The translations under genes were made by a program, and so were the position numbers. Positions 1 to 8,356 of a stretch of 27,369 bases of DNA are shown piece after piece (the first letter of the stretch is position 1; every line of letters starts with the position of its first letter). The stretch is from JANNAT01 sp031422555 (GTDB lineage: Bacteria; Pseudomonadota; Alphaproteobacteria; Rhodobacterales; Rhodobacteraceae), in assembly GCA_031422555.1 (NCBI GenBank), contig JANPLZ010000064.1, forward strand, positions 1-27,369, in the 5' to 3' direction. Below the pieces are notes generated by a model, which did not search any database, had not been told where the DNA came from, and was given only the letters and a program-made list of their open reading frames with translations.

Positions 1-214
1 GTATTTCTTTGATCACGCGTTGATCACTTCGCTTGGTCTGGGGTCATGCATGAATATCCCCGTGATAAGCGATGCAAACCGCGTCGCGGGCACCGTCAAC
101 CTGTTGGCGCACGCTGGCCATTTCGATGCCGACCGCCAATCTGCCTATCTCACCATAGTTACCACGTCGCGCAGCGCCTTGCTTGCAGAAATGAACCGCC
201 GCTACCCCACTTGA
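1..214 (+). CDS. GAF domain-containing protein, C-terminal fragment
   Basis: This is the last 70 codons of a gene whose start lies outside the window. The open frame begins at base 2 and ends with TGA at 212-214. The visible text (DHALITSLGLGSCMNIPV, then GTVNLLAHAGHF) is the distal half of a GAF domain of the small stand-alone type: a glycine-rich strand, an N-x-P-V strand, and a G-T-x-N-L strand followed by an AGHF/AGHY loop. GAF proteins of this kind bind small molecules or sense redox state, but no ligand residue can be judged from this fragment. It is on the same strand as the LysR gene, 92 bp upstream of it. No terminator is obvious between them. Family membership is fairly secure; function is not known. 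Confidence 0.75.
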   Translation, partial: YFFDHALITSLGLGSCMNIPVISDANRVAGTVNLLAHAGHFDADRQSAYLTIVTTSRSALLAEMNRRYPT

Positions 215-306
215 AAAGCCAAACTATCGCGGCGGTGTGATGGCAAGCATACTACTTTTGCCGCTTGGTGGGTTGGCTCGCAACTTTGGAAATCGCATAG
301 ACCAAA

Positions 307-1209
307 ATGGCCTTCACGCTACGCCAGCTTCAGTTCTTCACCGCCGCCGCCGAAGCAGGGTCGGTGTCGGGGGCTGCGCGCAATCTGTCGATTTCGCAAT
401 CATCGGTCACCGAAGCCATTCGCGCGCTGGAAGATGATCTTGGCATCACCTTGTTTGACCGTCAGGCCCGGGGTTTGGATATCACCCAAAAAGGATCAGC
501 CTTTCTGCGCCATGCCCGCCAAATTTTGGCTGACGTCGCCATTGCGCGCACCGCGTTTCAGGAAGAAGCCGGACCTATTCCGGGCAAACTTTCTCTGGGG
601 GTGACATCCTTGGTGGCCGGTTATGTTTTGTCAGATATCTTGCAACGCTTTCGCCGCGCCTATCCGCAGGTGGAATTAAACGTCATCGAAGACAACGGCG
701 ATTATCTGCAACATTTGCTGATCGGCGGTGAGTTGGATGTGGCGGTGCTGCTGACGTCGTCGGTCAAAGACCGGATGGCGTTGAACGTGGAAACCCTGCT
801 GGTGTCGCCCTACCGGTTATGGCTGCCCTTGGGCCATGCGTTGACCGACCTTGAAACCATCGCGCTGGATGATCTGGCAGGCCAACCCCTGATCCAGTTG
901 ATGGTGGATGAGATCGAGGAATCCACCCGTCGCCTGATGGCGGCACTGGCCGTCAAACCGCAGATCGCGTTTCGCACCCGGTCGGTCGAGGCGGTGCGCA
1001 GTCTGGTCGCCACCGGGGCCGGATTGGCGATTTTGCCCAGCCTTGTCTACCGCCCGTGGAGCCTTGAAGGCGACCGTATCGGAATCCGCGATATCTCGGG
1101 CGATTTGCCATCGGTGCAAGTGGGCCTTGCCTGGCGGCGGGGCGCGCCGCTGGCGACGCCGGCGTTGAACTTCATCCGGTCCGCCCAAAGCGCCATTCCG
1201 ACACGCTAA
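307..1209 (+). CDS. LysR family transcriptional regulator
   Basis: A 300-residue protein of normal LysR length. Residues 1-60 form the winged helix-turn-helix (FTLRQLQFFTAAAEAGSVSG, then ALEDDLGITLFDR), with the conserved A-A-x-x-L-x-x-S-Q-S-S-V-T recognition helix. Residues from about 90 onward form the periplasmic-binding-protein-like effector domain. It lies 161 bp upstream of, and co-directional with, the YdcS-like transporter and aldehyde dehydrogenase genes, so it is the natural candidate for their regulator with a polyamine or a catabolic intermediate as effector. That assignment is inference from position. The E. coli ydc cluster is instead linked to a MocR-type regulator (YdcR). The start ATG at 307 has no clear Shine-Dalgarno, but the HTH begins immediately after it, so a later start is excluded. 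Confidence 0.93.
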   Translation: MAFTLRQLQFFTAAAEAGSVSGAARNLSISQSSVTEAIRALEDDLGITLFDRQARGLDITQKGSAFLRHARQILADVAIARTAFQEEAGPIPGKLSLGVTSLVAGYVLSDILQRFRRAYPQVELNVIEDNGDYLQHLLIGGELDVAVLLTSSVKDRMALNVETLLVSPYRLWLPLGHALTDLETIALDDLAGQPLIQLMVDEIEESTRRLMAALAVKPQIAFRTRSVEAVRSLVATGAGLAILPSLVYRPWSLEGDRIGIRDISGDLPSVQVGLAWRRGAPLATPALNFIRSAQSAIPTR

Positions 1210-1370
1210 GCAGCACCAAGGCGCAGCATCGCACCTCCCTATCGGAAAAACAGATACCTTCGTTCTGCGTTTTGATATTGCGATTTGGCAGCGTGTCCTT
1301 AGGCTGCACCCATGACCGGGAATCCGGCTGACCGCCCATGGCAGGCGGACAACCTTTTGGGAGTTTCACG

Positions 1371-2522
1371 ATGAAAACACTTAAACTGTTAGGCACTTCG
1401 GCGATGGCCGTTCTGATCGGCGCTGGCCCGACTTTGGCGCAGATCACCGAAGTGGGGGCCTCGGAAGGCCAGGTTAATATCGTCGCATGGGCGGGTTATA
1501 TCGAACGCGGCGAAACCGATAAAGCCTTTGATTGGGTTACAAAATTTGAAGCAGACTCGGGCTGCAAAGTGAACGTGAAAACCGCAGGCACCTCGGACGA
1601 GATGGTTGCCCTGATGAACGAAGGCGGCTTCGATCTGGTGACCGCATCGGGTGATGCATCTTTGCGCCTGATCGCAGGCAAGCGCGTGCAGCCGGTGAAC
1701 ATTGACCTTATTCCATCGTGGTCAACCGTTGACGATCGCCTGAAAAACGCTGGCTGGCACACGGTTGATGGCGTGCATTACGGCACCCCGTATATGTGGG
1801 GGCCCAATGTGCTGATGTATAACACCACAGTATTTCCCACCCCGCCGACATCCTGGAACGTCGTGTTCGAAGAAATGACGCTGCCCGACGGCAAATCCAA
1901 CAAGGGCCGCGTGCAGGCCTATGATGGCCCGATCCATGTGGCCGACGCCGCGCAATATCTGATGGCAACCAAGCCAGAGCTGGGCATCACCTCGCCGTAT
2001 GAGTTGAACGAAGAGCAGTATAAAGCCGCTCTTGATGTGTTGCGCGTCCAACGCACCCTGACGTCGCGTTATTGGCATGACGCGTTCATCCAGATGGATG
2101 ACTTCAAAAACGAAGGCGTTGTTGCATCGGGATCGTGGCCGTTTCAGGTGAACCTGCTGAAAGCTGACGGTCAGCCGATTGCCTCAACAATTCCGGCCGA
2201 AGGGGCGACAGGCTGGGCCGATACTACGATGATGCATGTCGATGCGGCCAACCCAAATTGCGCCTATAAGTGGATGGAACATTCGCTGGCGTCCAACCTG
2301 CAATCAGACCTTGCCGTATGGTTTGGTGCCAACCCGGCGGTTCCAGCCGCCTGCACCGACAAGCGTGGCATGGCAACTGTAGAAACCTGCACAGCCAATG
2401 GTTTGGATGACTTTGAGAAGATCAAGTTCTGGACCACCCCTGTCAGCAAGTGCAGCACCGGCGAATGCGTGCCGTATTACCGCTGGGTGTCGGATTACAT
2501 CGGCGTGATTGGCGGGCGTTAA
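1371..2522 (+). CDS. ydcS: Putrescine/polyamine ABC transporter substrate-binding protein (YdcS-like)
   Basis: A 383-residue periplasmic binding protein. The start at 1371 is preferred over the in-frame ATG at 1338 because it follows a GGGAG ribosome site and begins directly with a signal peptide (MKTLKLLGTSAMAVLIGAG, cleavage after TLA). The mature protein carries motifs I recognise from E. coli YdcS: an AWAGYIERGETDK stretch, the SDEMVALMNEGGFDLVTASG block, GTPYMWGPNVLMYNT, and the distal GWADTTMMH. These belong to the PotD/PotF spermidine-putrescine binding superfamily. Length matches YdcS. It is the first gene of a module with an ATPase, two permeases and a PatD-like dehydrogenase, which points to putrescine or a related amine as ligand. 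Ligand identity is inferred from context, not from binding-site residues. Confidence 0.92.
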   Translation: MKTLKLLGTSAMAVLIGAGPTLAQITEVGASEGQVNIVAWAGYIERGETDKAFDWVTKFEADSGCKVNVKTAGTSDEMVALMNEGGFDLVTASGDASLRLIAGKRVQPVNIDLIPSWSTVDDRLKNAGWHTVDGVHYGTPYMWGPNVLMYNTTVFPTPPTSWNVVFEEMTLPDGKSNKGRVQAYDGPIHVADAAQYLMATKPELGITSPYELNEEQYKAALDVLRVQRTLTSRYWHDAFIQMDDFKNEGVVASGSWPFQVNLLKADGQPIASTIPAEGATGWADTTMMHVDAANPNCAYKWMEHSLASNLQSDLAVWFGANPAVPAACTDKRGMATVETCTANGLDDFEKIKFWTTPVSKCSTGECVPYYRWVSDYIGVIGGR

Positions 2523-2535
2523 TCTTTAGACCTAT

Positions 2536-2557
2536 GGATGGGCAGCGATGCCCATCC
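2536..2557 (+). other. Intercistronic hairpin 1 after the binding-protein gene
   Basis: GGATGGGC at 2536-2543 pairs perfectly with GCCCATCC at 2550-2557 around a six-base loop, 13 bases after the ydcS-like stop codon. No T-run follows, so it does not look like an intrinsic terminator. In other binding-protein-dependent transport operons, hairpins in this position protect the upstream message and raise the ratio of binding protein to membrane components; that role is inferred here. Confidence 0.55.
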
Positions 2558-2571
2558 TTCATCCCACCAGC

Positions 2572-2592
2572 GCCCCGGACTTGATCCGGGGC
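2572..2592 (+). repeat. Intercistronic hairpin 2, alphaproteobacterial CCCCGGA...TCCGGGG palindrome
   Basis: GCCCCGGA at 2572-2579 and TCCGGGGC at 2585-2592 form a perfect 8-bp stem with loop CTTGA. The sequence CCCCGGACTTGATCCGGGG is a palindrome I recall as a dispersed element in many alphaproteobacterial genomes. It lies 14 bases after hairpin 1 and 31 bases before the ATPase start, with no T-run. Only one copy was noticed in this window. Confidence 0.55.
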
Positions 2593-2623
2593 CGTTGATA
2601 TGTATTGACCGGATCCTCTGAAC

Positions 2624-3622
2624 ATGACCCCTGCCGTCGAATTCCGTGCCGTCTCCCGCCATTTTGGCCCCGCCTCGGCCCCGATCCGTGCGGTGGACGG
2701 TGTGGATCTGACCATCGCCGAAGGATCGTTCTTTGCGATGCTGGGGCCATCCGGATCGGGCAAAACCACCTGCTTGCGGCTGATATCAGGCTTTGAGCAA
2801 CCCACATCAGGCGAGATTTGCATCTTTGGCGAAAGCGTTGGGCGCACGCCGCCACATCTGCGCAATGTAAACACCGTGTTTCAGGATTATGCCCTGTTTC
2901 CCCATATGAACGTGCGCGACAACGTGGCCTATGGGTTAATGGTCAAAGGCATTGGCCGCACTGCGCGCTATGCCCGCGCGGATGACATGCTGGCATTGGT
3001 CAAACTGGACGCCTATGGCAGCCGCAAACCCAGCCAATTGTCGGGCGGCCAACGCCAGCGCGTGGCCCTTGCCCGCGCCTTGGTCAACGAGCCGCGCGTC
3101 TTGCTGTTGGACGAACCTTTGGGTGCCTTGGATCTGAAACTGCGAGAGGCGATGCAGGATGAATTGAAATCACTGCAACAGCGCCTTGGCATCACCTTCG
3201 TTTTTGTCACCCATGATCAGCACGAAGCCTTGTCGATGGCCGACAGTCTGGCGGTGTTCAATGATGGCAAGATCGCCCAGATCGGCAGCCCATCTGATAT
3301 CTATAACAAACCCCGCACCAGATTTGTCGCCGACTTTGTCGGATCGTCCAACGTGTTGCCGCCCGCCGTGACCCGCGCCTTGGGTGGCCCCGAAAAATGG
3401 GCGTCTCTGCGGCCCGAAGCCATTCGGCTTGACCAAACCGCCGCATTGACCGGCACGGTGTTGTCGCAGCGCTATCTTGGTGCGGGCAACCGTGTGATGA
3501 TTTCGACCTCTGGCGTTGAAATCGCTGCGATTGTTCCGGCGGGCCACCTTTTGCCCGACATTGGCGCAACAATTGGCTTTGGGTTCGATCCGACAGCCTT
3601 GCATGTGATGGACGCCGGATGA
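2624..3622 (+). CDS. ydcT: Polyamine ABC transporter ATP-binding protein (YdcT-like)
   Basis: A 332-residue ABC ATPase that powers import by the adjacent permeases. Visible motifs are Walker A GPSGSGKT (41-48), Q-loop Gln87 in VNTVFQDYALFPHM, signature LSGGQRQR (139-146), Walker B VLLLDEP (159-165) with catalytic Glu164, and the switch His197 in VTHDQHEA. Residues from about 235 onward form the TOBE-type regulatory extension typical of the PotA/UgpC group; it includes a SLRPEAIRL segment matching the ALRPEHIRL strand of YdcT. It follows the binding-protein gene after a 101-bp gap that contains two hairpins. Its stop overlaps the next start by ATGA, showing translational coupling with the first permease. 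All catalytic residues are intact. Confidence 0.93.
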   Translation: MTPAVEFRAVSRHFGPASAPIRAVDGVDLTIAEGSFFAMLGPSGSGKTTCLRLISGFEQPTSGEICIFGESVGRTPPHLRNVNTVFQDYALFPHMNVRDNVAYGLMVKGIGRTARYARADDMLALVKLDAYGSRKPSQLSGGQRQRVALARALVNEPRVLLLDEPLGALDLKLREAMQDELKSLQQRLGITFVFVTHDQHEALSMADSLAVFNDGKIAQIGSPSDIYNKPRTRFVADFVGSSNVLPPAVTRALGGPEKWASLRPEAIRLDQTAALTGTVLSQRYLGAGNRVMISTSGVEIAAIVPAGHLLPDIGATIGFGFDPTALHVMDAG

Positions 3623-4557
3623 CCGCCCCCGCAATCCTGCCGGCAAAAGGCCTTGCGGACCGGCTGACCGGCCTGTTCTGGCGCAGGCCAAATGTGTTGT
3701 TGACCTTGCTGATCGCGCCGCCGCTGATTTGGCTTGGCGTGGTCTATCTTGGATCGCTTGCCGCCCTGTTGCTGCAATCCTTTTACTCGATTGACGAATT
3801 TTCCGGCATGGTGGTGCCCGAATTTACCCTGAAAACCTATGCCGAACTGCTGCGGCCGTCGAATTACGACGTGATCATCCGCACGCTTCTGATGTCGGCG
3901 GCTGTTACCATCGGCTGTGCGGTGCTGGCTTTTCCCATCGCCTATTACGCCGCCCGCTATGCGCGGGGCCGTTGGAAAGCAGTGTTTTACCTTGGCATCA
4001 TGTTGCCGCTTTGGTCGTCTTATCTGGTCAAGGTTTATGCGTGGAAACTGATCTTGGCCAAGGAAGGCATCCTGACATGGGCCGCCGAAAGCATCGGGGC
4101 GGCACCCTTGCTGAACGCGGCCCTTGCCCTGCCGGGCATTGGCGGCAATTCGTTGTCCACCAGCTTTATCGGCACCTTTATGGTGTTCGTCTATGTCTGG
4201 CTGCCCTTTATGATCTTGCCAATGCAGGCGGCATTAGAACGCGTGCCAACATCGCTGCTAGAGGCGTCCGCCGATCTGGGTGCCACCCGCGCGCAAACCT
4301 TTCGCAGCGTGATCCTGCCCTTGGCGATGCCGGGCATTATTGCGGGGTCGATCTTTACCTTCTCGCTGACGATGGGCGACTACATTATCCCGCAGATCAT
4401 CGGCACTTCGGCCAGCTTTATCGGCATGGCGGTGTATCAGTTGCAAGGCACCGCCGGGAATATCCCGTTGGCGGCGGCGTTCGCGGTGGTTCCCATCGTG
4501 ATTATGCTGATTTATCTGGCGCTTGCCAAACGCGCGGGGGCTTTTGATGCTCTTTGA
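3619..4557 (+). CDS. ydcU: Polyamine ABC transporter permease 1 (YdcU/PotB-like)
   Basis: A 312-residue inner-membrane permease of the PotB type. Hydrophobic segments begin near residue 28 (NVLLTLLIAPPLIWLGVVYL), with five further segments distributed over the protein. The cytoplasmic EAA coupling loop is visible around residues 215-235 (EASADLGATRAQTF, then ILPLAMPGI), where the ATPase docks. It starts inside the ATPase stop codon (ATGA overlap at 3619) and its 3' end overlaps the next permease start by 11 bases, so all three are one tightly coupled operon. The length is close to that of E. coli YdcU. Confidence 0.92.
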   Translation: MTAPAILPAKGLADRLTGLFWRRPNVLLTLLIAPPLIWLGVVYLGSLAALLLQSFYSIDEFSGMVVPEFTLKTYAELLRPSNYDVIIRTLLMSAAVTIGCAVLAFPIAYYAARYARGRWKAVFYLGIMLPLWSSYLVKVYAWKLILAKEGILTWAAESIGAAPLLNAALALPGIGGNSLSTSFIGTFMVFVYVWLPFMILPMQAALERVPTSLLEASADLGATRAQTFRSVILPLAMPGIIAGSIFTFSLTMGDYIIPQIIGTSASFIGMAVYQLQGTAGNIPLAAAFAVVPIVIMLIYLALAKRAGAFDAL

Positions 4558-5353
4558 TCGCCCCTCGTTCGCGCTGCGGATCGCGGCCATTGGCGGACTG
4601 TTGTTCTTGCATTTGCCGATCTTGCTGATCTTTCTTTACGCCTTTACGACCGAGGAAAAAACCTATGTCTTTCCGCCGCCCGGGCTGACTACCCAGTGGT
4701 TTGCCGTGGCTTGGAACCGCGCCGATATCTGGCCGCCGCTGTATTTATCGCTGCAAGTGGCCGCCATATCCACCCTGCTGGCGATGATCCTTGGCACCTG
4801 CGTTTCCGCCGCTATGGCGCGCGCGAAATTCTTTGGCCGCGAGCAGATATCCTTGCTGATCTTGTTGCCAATCGCCTTGCCCGGCGTGATCACCGGCATG
4901 GCGCTGCGGTCGGCCTTTTCGATCATGGACATCGACTTTTCAACCTGGACCATCATCCTCGGTCACGCCACATTCTGCATCGTCATCGTGTTCAACAATG
5001 CAGTGGCCCGGTTCCGCCGCCTGTCGGGTGGCATACTGGAAGCGTCGGCCGATCTGGGCGCAAACGCGTTCCAGACCTTTCGCCATGTGCTGCTACCCAA
5101 TCTGGGAACGGCCTTGCTGGCGGGCGGGATGCTGGCGTTTGCGCTGTCGTTTGACGAGGTGATTGTCACCACTTTTACCGCCGGTCAGCAAGAAACCTTG
5201 CCGATCTGGATGTATTCCGAACTGATCCGCCCGCGCCAGCGCCCGGTGACAAATGTGGTCGCCATCGTCGTGTTTGCCGCCACCTTTGTGCCGATCTTGC
5301 TGGCTTACTATTTGACCCGCAATGGATCCGAAACCGCTGGATCAGGGAAATAA
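4547..5353 (+). CDS. ydcV: Polyamine ABC transporter permease 2 (YdcV/PotC-like)
   Basis: A 268-residue inner-membrane permease. ATG 4547 is preferred to the upstream in-frame TTG at 4523 because it gives the usual PotC-type N-terminus (a short basic stretch, then a first TM segment IAAIGGLLFLHLPILLIFLY) and has a G-rich site just upstream. Six hydrophobic segments are present. The EAA loop is EASADLGANAFQTF followed by VLLPNLG. It overlaps the previous permease gene by 11 bases and is followed after 11 bases by the dehydrogenase gene. Together with permease 1 it forms the heterodimeric transmembrane channel. Confidence 0.92.
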   Translation: MLFDRPSFALRIAAIGGLLFLHLPILLIFLYAFTTEEKTYVFPPPGLTTQWFAVAWNRADIWPPLYLSLQVAAISTLLAMILGTCVSAAMARAKFFGREQISLLILLPIALPGVITGMALRSAFSIMDIDFSTWTIILGHATFCIVIVFNNAVARFRRLSGGILEASADLGANAFQTFRHVLLPNLGTALLAGGMLAFALSFDEVIVTTFTAGQQETLPIWMYSELIRPRQRPVTNVVAIVVFAATFVPILLAYYLTRNGSETAGSGK

Positions 5354-5364
5354 GGCGCCATGCC

Positions 5365-6792
5365 ATGACCATTCAAACCAAACTGTTGATAGGCCATGCG
5401 TTCGAGGCCGGTGCCGAAACCGCCGAGCCAATTCTGAACCCCCGCACCGGCGCGCTGATTTTAGAGGTGCCAGAAGCCAGTCAAACCCAGATCGACCGCG
5501 CCGTGGCCAGCGCGCGGCGGGCCTTTGCCGGATGGTCACGCCGCACGCCGGGCGAACGATCAGCCGCCCTTTTGCGCATTGCTGACCGGATCGAGGCCGA
5601 AGCCGATGCTTTTGCCGCGCTAGAGGCGCTGAACTGCGGCAAGCCGATCACCCTTGCCCGCAATGACGAAATTCCGGCCATTGTCGATTGTTACCGCTTT
5701 TTTGCCGGGGCCGTGCGGTGTCAGACCGGGGCACTGTCGGGGGAATATCTGGCCGGGCATACGTCGATGATCCGCCGCGATCCGGTTGGGGTGATTGCGT
5801 CGATTGCGCCGTGGAATTATCCCCTGATGATGATGGCGTGGAAACTGGCCCCGGCGATTGGCGGCGGCAATACCGTGGTGTTCAAACCGTCGGAACAAAC
5901 TCCGCTGACGGCGCTGAAAATGGCGCAGATCATGGCGGATGAATTGCCTGAAGGCGTGGTGTCGGTGATCACCGGGCGCGGCCAGACCGTTGGCAGCTAT
6001 CTGATCAACCACCCCGGCGTTGATATGATTTCGCTGACCGGCGATGTGGCGACCGGCAAGAAGATGCTGGATGCGGCGGCCAAATCCGTCAAACGCACCC
6101 ATCTGGAATTGGGCGGCAAGGCCCCGGTTCTGGTGTTTGACGATGCCAATATCGCCGATGTCGTCGAGGGCCTTCGCGCCTTTGGCTATTACAACGCGGG
6201 GCAGGATTGCACTGCCGCCTGCCGTATTTACGCCGGAAAGAAAATATATGACCGCCTTGTGGCTGACCTGACCTCTGCGGTGTCAACCATCGCGCTGGCG
6301 CAGGCGGATGATACGGCCAACGAAATTGGCCCGCTGATCAGTCTGCGCCAACGCGACCGTGTTGCCAGCTTTGTCAACCGCGCCCGCGAAGTGCCACACA
6401 TCGAAATCACCACAGGCGGCGAGGTTATGCCCGATGGCTTTTACTACCGCCCCACCGTGGTGGCGGGCGCGCTGCAATCGGATGAAATCGTGCGCCGAGA
6501 AGTGTTTGGCCCGGTGGTGTCCATCACCCGCTTTGACGATCCCGATGATGCCGTCACTTGGGCCAATGACAGCGATTACGGGCTGGCATCCAGCGTCTGG
6601 ACGCGTGACATTGGCCGCGCCATGTCAACCTCTGCCGCCTTGCGCTATGGCTGCACATGGGTGAATACCCATTTCATGCTGGTCAATGAAATGCCCCATG
6701 GCGGGCTAAAGCAGTCGGGCTATGGGAAGGATCTAAGTGGCTATGCGCTAGAGGATTATACCGTGGTGCGGCATGTTATGATCAAACACTAG
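5365..6792 (+). CDS. patD: Gamma-aminobutyraldehyde dehydrogenase (PatD/YdcW-like)
   Basis: A 475-residue NAD-dependent aldehyde dehydrogenase. The NAD-binding strand is seen at VIASIAPWNYP (143-153). The general base is Glu248 in HLELGGK and the nucleophile is Cys282 in YYNAGQDCTAACR. That last motif is characteristic of E. coli YdcW/PatD, which oxidises 4-aminobutanal (from putrescine) to GABA. Its place 11 bp behind a YdcSTUV-like importer matches the E. coli gene order, so the operon likely imports an amine and oxidises the derived aldehyde. No transaminase for the first step is present in the window. The gene ends 21 bp from the oppositely oriented RDD-like gene. A betaine-aldehyde-type specificity is the main alternative but is less favoured by the context. 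Confidence 0.9.
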   Translation: MTIQTKLLIGHAFEAGAETAEPILNPRTGALILEVPEASQTQIDRAVASARRAFAGWSRRTPGERSAALLRIADRIEAEADAFAALEALNCGKPITLARNDEIPAIVDCYRFFAGAVRCQTGALSGEYLAGHTSMIRRDPVGVIASIAPWNYPLMMMAWKLAPAIGGGNTVVFKPSEQTPLTALKMAQIMADELPEGVVSVITGRGQTVGSYLINHPGVDMISLTGDVATGKKMLDAAAKSVKRTHLELGGKAPVLVFDDANIADVVEGLRAFGYYNAGQDCTAACRIYAGKKIYDRLVADLTSAVSTIALAQADDTANEIGPLISLRQRDRVASFVNRAREVPHIEITTGGEVMPDGFYYRPTVVAGALQSDEIVRREVFGPVVSITRFDDPDDAVTWANDSDYGLASSVWTRDIGRAMSTSAALRYGCTWVNTHFMLVNEMPHGGLKQSGYGKDLSGYALEDYTVVRHVMIKH

Positions 6793-6813
6793 GACTGTTA
6801 CTTGCGCCCGGTG

Positions 6814-7065
6814 TTACGTCGACGGTTCCGGAACGATGCCAAAGATCCGCTTGAACACCGTGCCGCCGATCCGCTTCATGCCGATGAAATAGACCACCAC
6901 CAGCGCAAACAAGCCCAAAGCAGGCAAGCCGGTCAGTTGAAAGCCGCCATCGGTAATGCCTCCGGTCAGCAAGGCAATCACATAGCCGCCACCAAGGAAG
7001 ATCAGCAGAAAGTCCAAAATCGCAGCAAGCACCACTTTCCACGTCGCTGGTTTTTCGTTTGCCAT
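6814..7065 (-). CDS. Small RDD-like membrane protein
   Basis: An 83-residue protein. ATG at 7065 is chosen because GGGAGG lies seven bases upstream; the longer in-frame extension to 7161 has no ribosome site and an unlikely N-terminus. Two hydrophobic segments are visible (residues about 9-32, with LDFLLIFLGGGYVI, and about 46-63, with LGLFALVVVYFIGM). They are followed by GGTVFKRIFGI, which resembles the G-x-T-x-x-K-R-x-x-G-I ending of RDD domains. The leading Arg of RDD is absent, although an Asp is present in TM1. Function is unknown. It is the last gene of the - strand group, 106 bp downstream of the flavoprotein gene, and converges with patD. Confidence 0.7.
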   Translation of the reverse strand: MANEKPATWKVVLAAILDFLLIFLGGGYVIALLTGGITDGGFQLTGLPALGLFALVVVYFIGMKRIGGTVFKRIFGIVPEPST

Positions 7066-7171
7066 ATTGGCCTCCCTGACTCGATAAATTTTCAAGAGAA
7101 AAGCGTCTTCAAACCGTTTCAACCGAAACTTGAAGGAACACGATGTGATCCAGCGCTGCATCGCATCGCTG

Positions 7172-8356
7172 TCACAGCAGTATGTCAGACGACACCTTAT
7201 TTCCCAAGGAATATTTCGCCGCCGCCCGTCCTGCCCATCTGCCCGTCGCCCAACAGGCCGTCAGCAGATAGCCGCCCGTCGGGGCTTCCCAGCCCAGCAT
7301 TTCGCCGCAAACGAACACACCGGGCAGGGCACGCAGTTCCAGCCCCGCGGTCACTGCCGCCTGCGTCACGCCGCCTGCCACCGAAATGGCCTCATCCATG
7401 GGTCGGGGGCCTTGGTGCGCAATCGGCAGCGATTTCACTGCCAGAACCGGGTCCAGATTGCGGCCAAATTCCATGATCAACCCAACCGCCGCCGGGGCCA
7501 GTCCCAGTTTGCGCAACCGGTTCGACAGGGTTTCCTTGCCGCGCATTTGCGACAGGCGGTGCGCAACTTGTGCGGCAGGCACATCCGGCATCAGATCAAC
7601 CCGCAACGCCGCCCCCAACCGCAGATCGCGGCTAACGGCGTAAATCCCGCCACCTTCGATTCCACGCGCTGAAATCACAAATTCGCCGCGCTCGCAGCGG
7701 TTCTCTACCAGCAAGGCCGCGCCCTTGACCGCCGTGCCGAAATACCGGGCCATATGCGGCGACCAGTTCACCACAAACCCCATATTCGCGGGCGCAAAAG
7801 CCGTGATTTCGACGCCTCGCGCCGCCAGCATCGACGCCCATACGCCATCCGATCCGAGCCGCGCCCAACTTGCCCCGCCCAGCGCCAGAACCGTCACTTT
7901 TGGCCGCAACACCTGAGTGCCCAAGGGCGTTTCAAAGCGAAACCCAGTCCCCTCAAACCCGGTCCAGCGCCACTGGGGCCGCAGCACCACACCCAGATCG
8001 GCCAGCCGCGCCAGCCAGCTGCGCAACAACGGAGAGGCTTTCATTGCCACCGGAAACACCCGGCCGGTTGATCCGGTAAACACCGGCTGGCCCAAATCCT
8101 GACACCACGCCACCACCTGATCAGGCCCAAATTCCGCCAACATCGGGGCCAGCCAACCTGGCGCATCATAACGGGCGGCAAAGGCATCCAGACCCTCGGC
8201 GCGCGTCACGTTCAGCCCCGACTTGCCCGCCATCAACAGCTTGCGGCCAGCACTGGGTTTCGCATCGCAGACCACAACCTGCCGCCCGGCGCGCGCCAGT
8301 TCTTCGGCAGCCATCAAACCCGCGGGCCCTGCCCCGATAACCAGCGCATCACCCAA
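7172..8356 (-). CDS. HI0933/BaiN-family flavoprotein (TIGR03862-type FAD oxidoreductase)
   Basis: About 394 residues. The N-terminus has a classic FAD-binding Rossmann motif (ALVIGAGPAGLMAAEELARA) and the family-typical SAGRKLLMAGKSGLNVTRAE block. The C-terminal VFVCGEMLGWEAPTGGYLL segment is the second FAD contact seen in the HI0933/YhiN group. The exact substrate is unknown for most members. The start is uncertain: TTG at 8356 is favoured by a GGAGG site five bases upstream, GTG 8368 and TTG 8380 are in-frame alternatives, and there is no ATG. All choices overlap the 3' end of the MscS-like channel gene (stop at 8349-8351), so translation is probably coupled to it. No catalytic residues appear lost. 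Confidence 0.85.
   Translation of the reverse strand: MGDALVIGAGPAGLMAAEELARAGRQVVVCDAKPSAGRKLLMAGKSGLNVTRAEGLDAFAARYDAPGWLAPMLAEFGPDQVVAWCQDLGQPVFTGSTGRVFPVAMKASPLLRSWLARLADLGVVLRPQWRWTGFEGTGFRFETPLGTQVLRPKVTVLALGGASWARLGSDGVWASMLAARGVEITAFAPANMGFVVNWSPHMARYFGTAVKGAALLVENRCERGEFVISARGIEGGGIYAVSRDLRLGAALRVDLMPDVPAAQVAHRLSQMRGKETLSNRLRKLGLAPAAVGLIMEFGRNLDPVLAVKSLPIAHQGPRPMDEAISVAGGVTQAAVTAGLELRALPGVFVCGEMLGWEAPTGGYLLTACWATGRWAGRAAAKYSLGNKVSSDILL

Noticed and set aside
1288..1307. GCAGC...GCTGC stem between the LysR and ydcS-like genes
   Set aside because: Only five base pairs, no T-run and no clear promoter relation; too weak to list as a terminator or operator.
3581..3591. GGGTTCGATCC, resembling a tRNA T-arm
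   Set aside because: No acceptor, D-arm or anticodon arm could be built around it; it encodes GFDP at the conserved C-terminal part of the ABC ATPase.
3972..4547. A 191-codon + strand frame inside permease 1
   Set aside because: It is a +1 shadow of the permease frame, which has clear TM segments and an EAA loop.
7130..7672. A 180-codon + strand open frame, and a 224-codon frame at 6802-7476
   Set aside because: They are antisense to the flavoprotein and the RDD-like gene, whose proteins have recognisable motifs and ribosome sites. The + strand products are Gln/Arg/His-rich shadow sequence.
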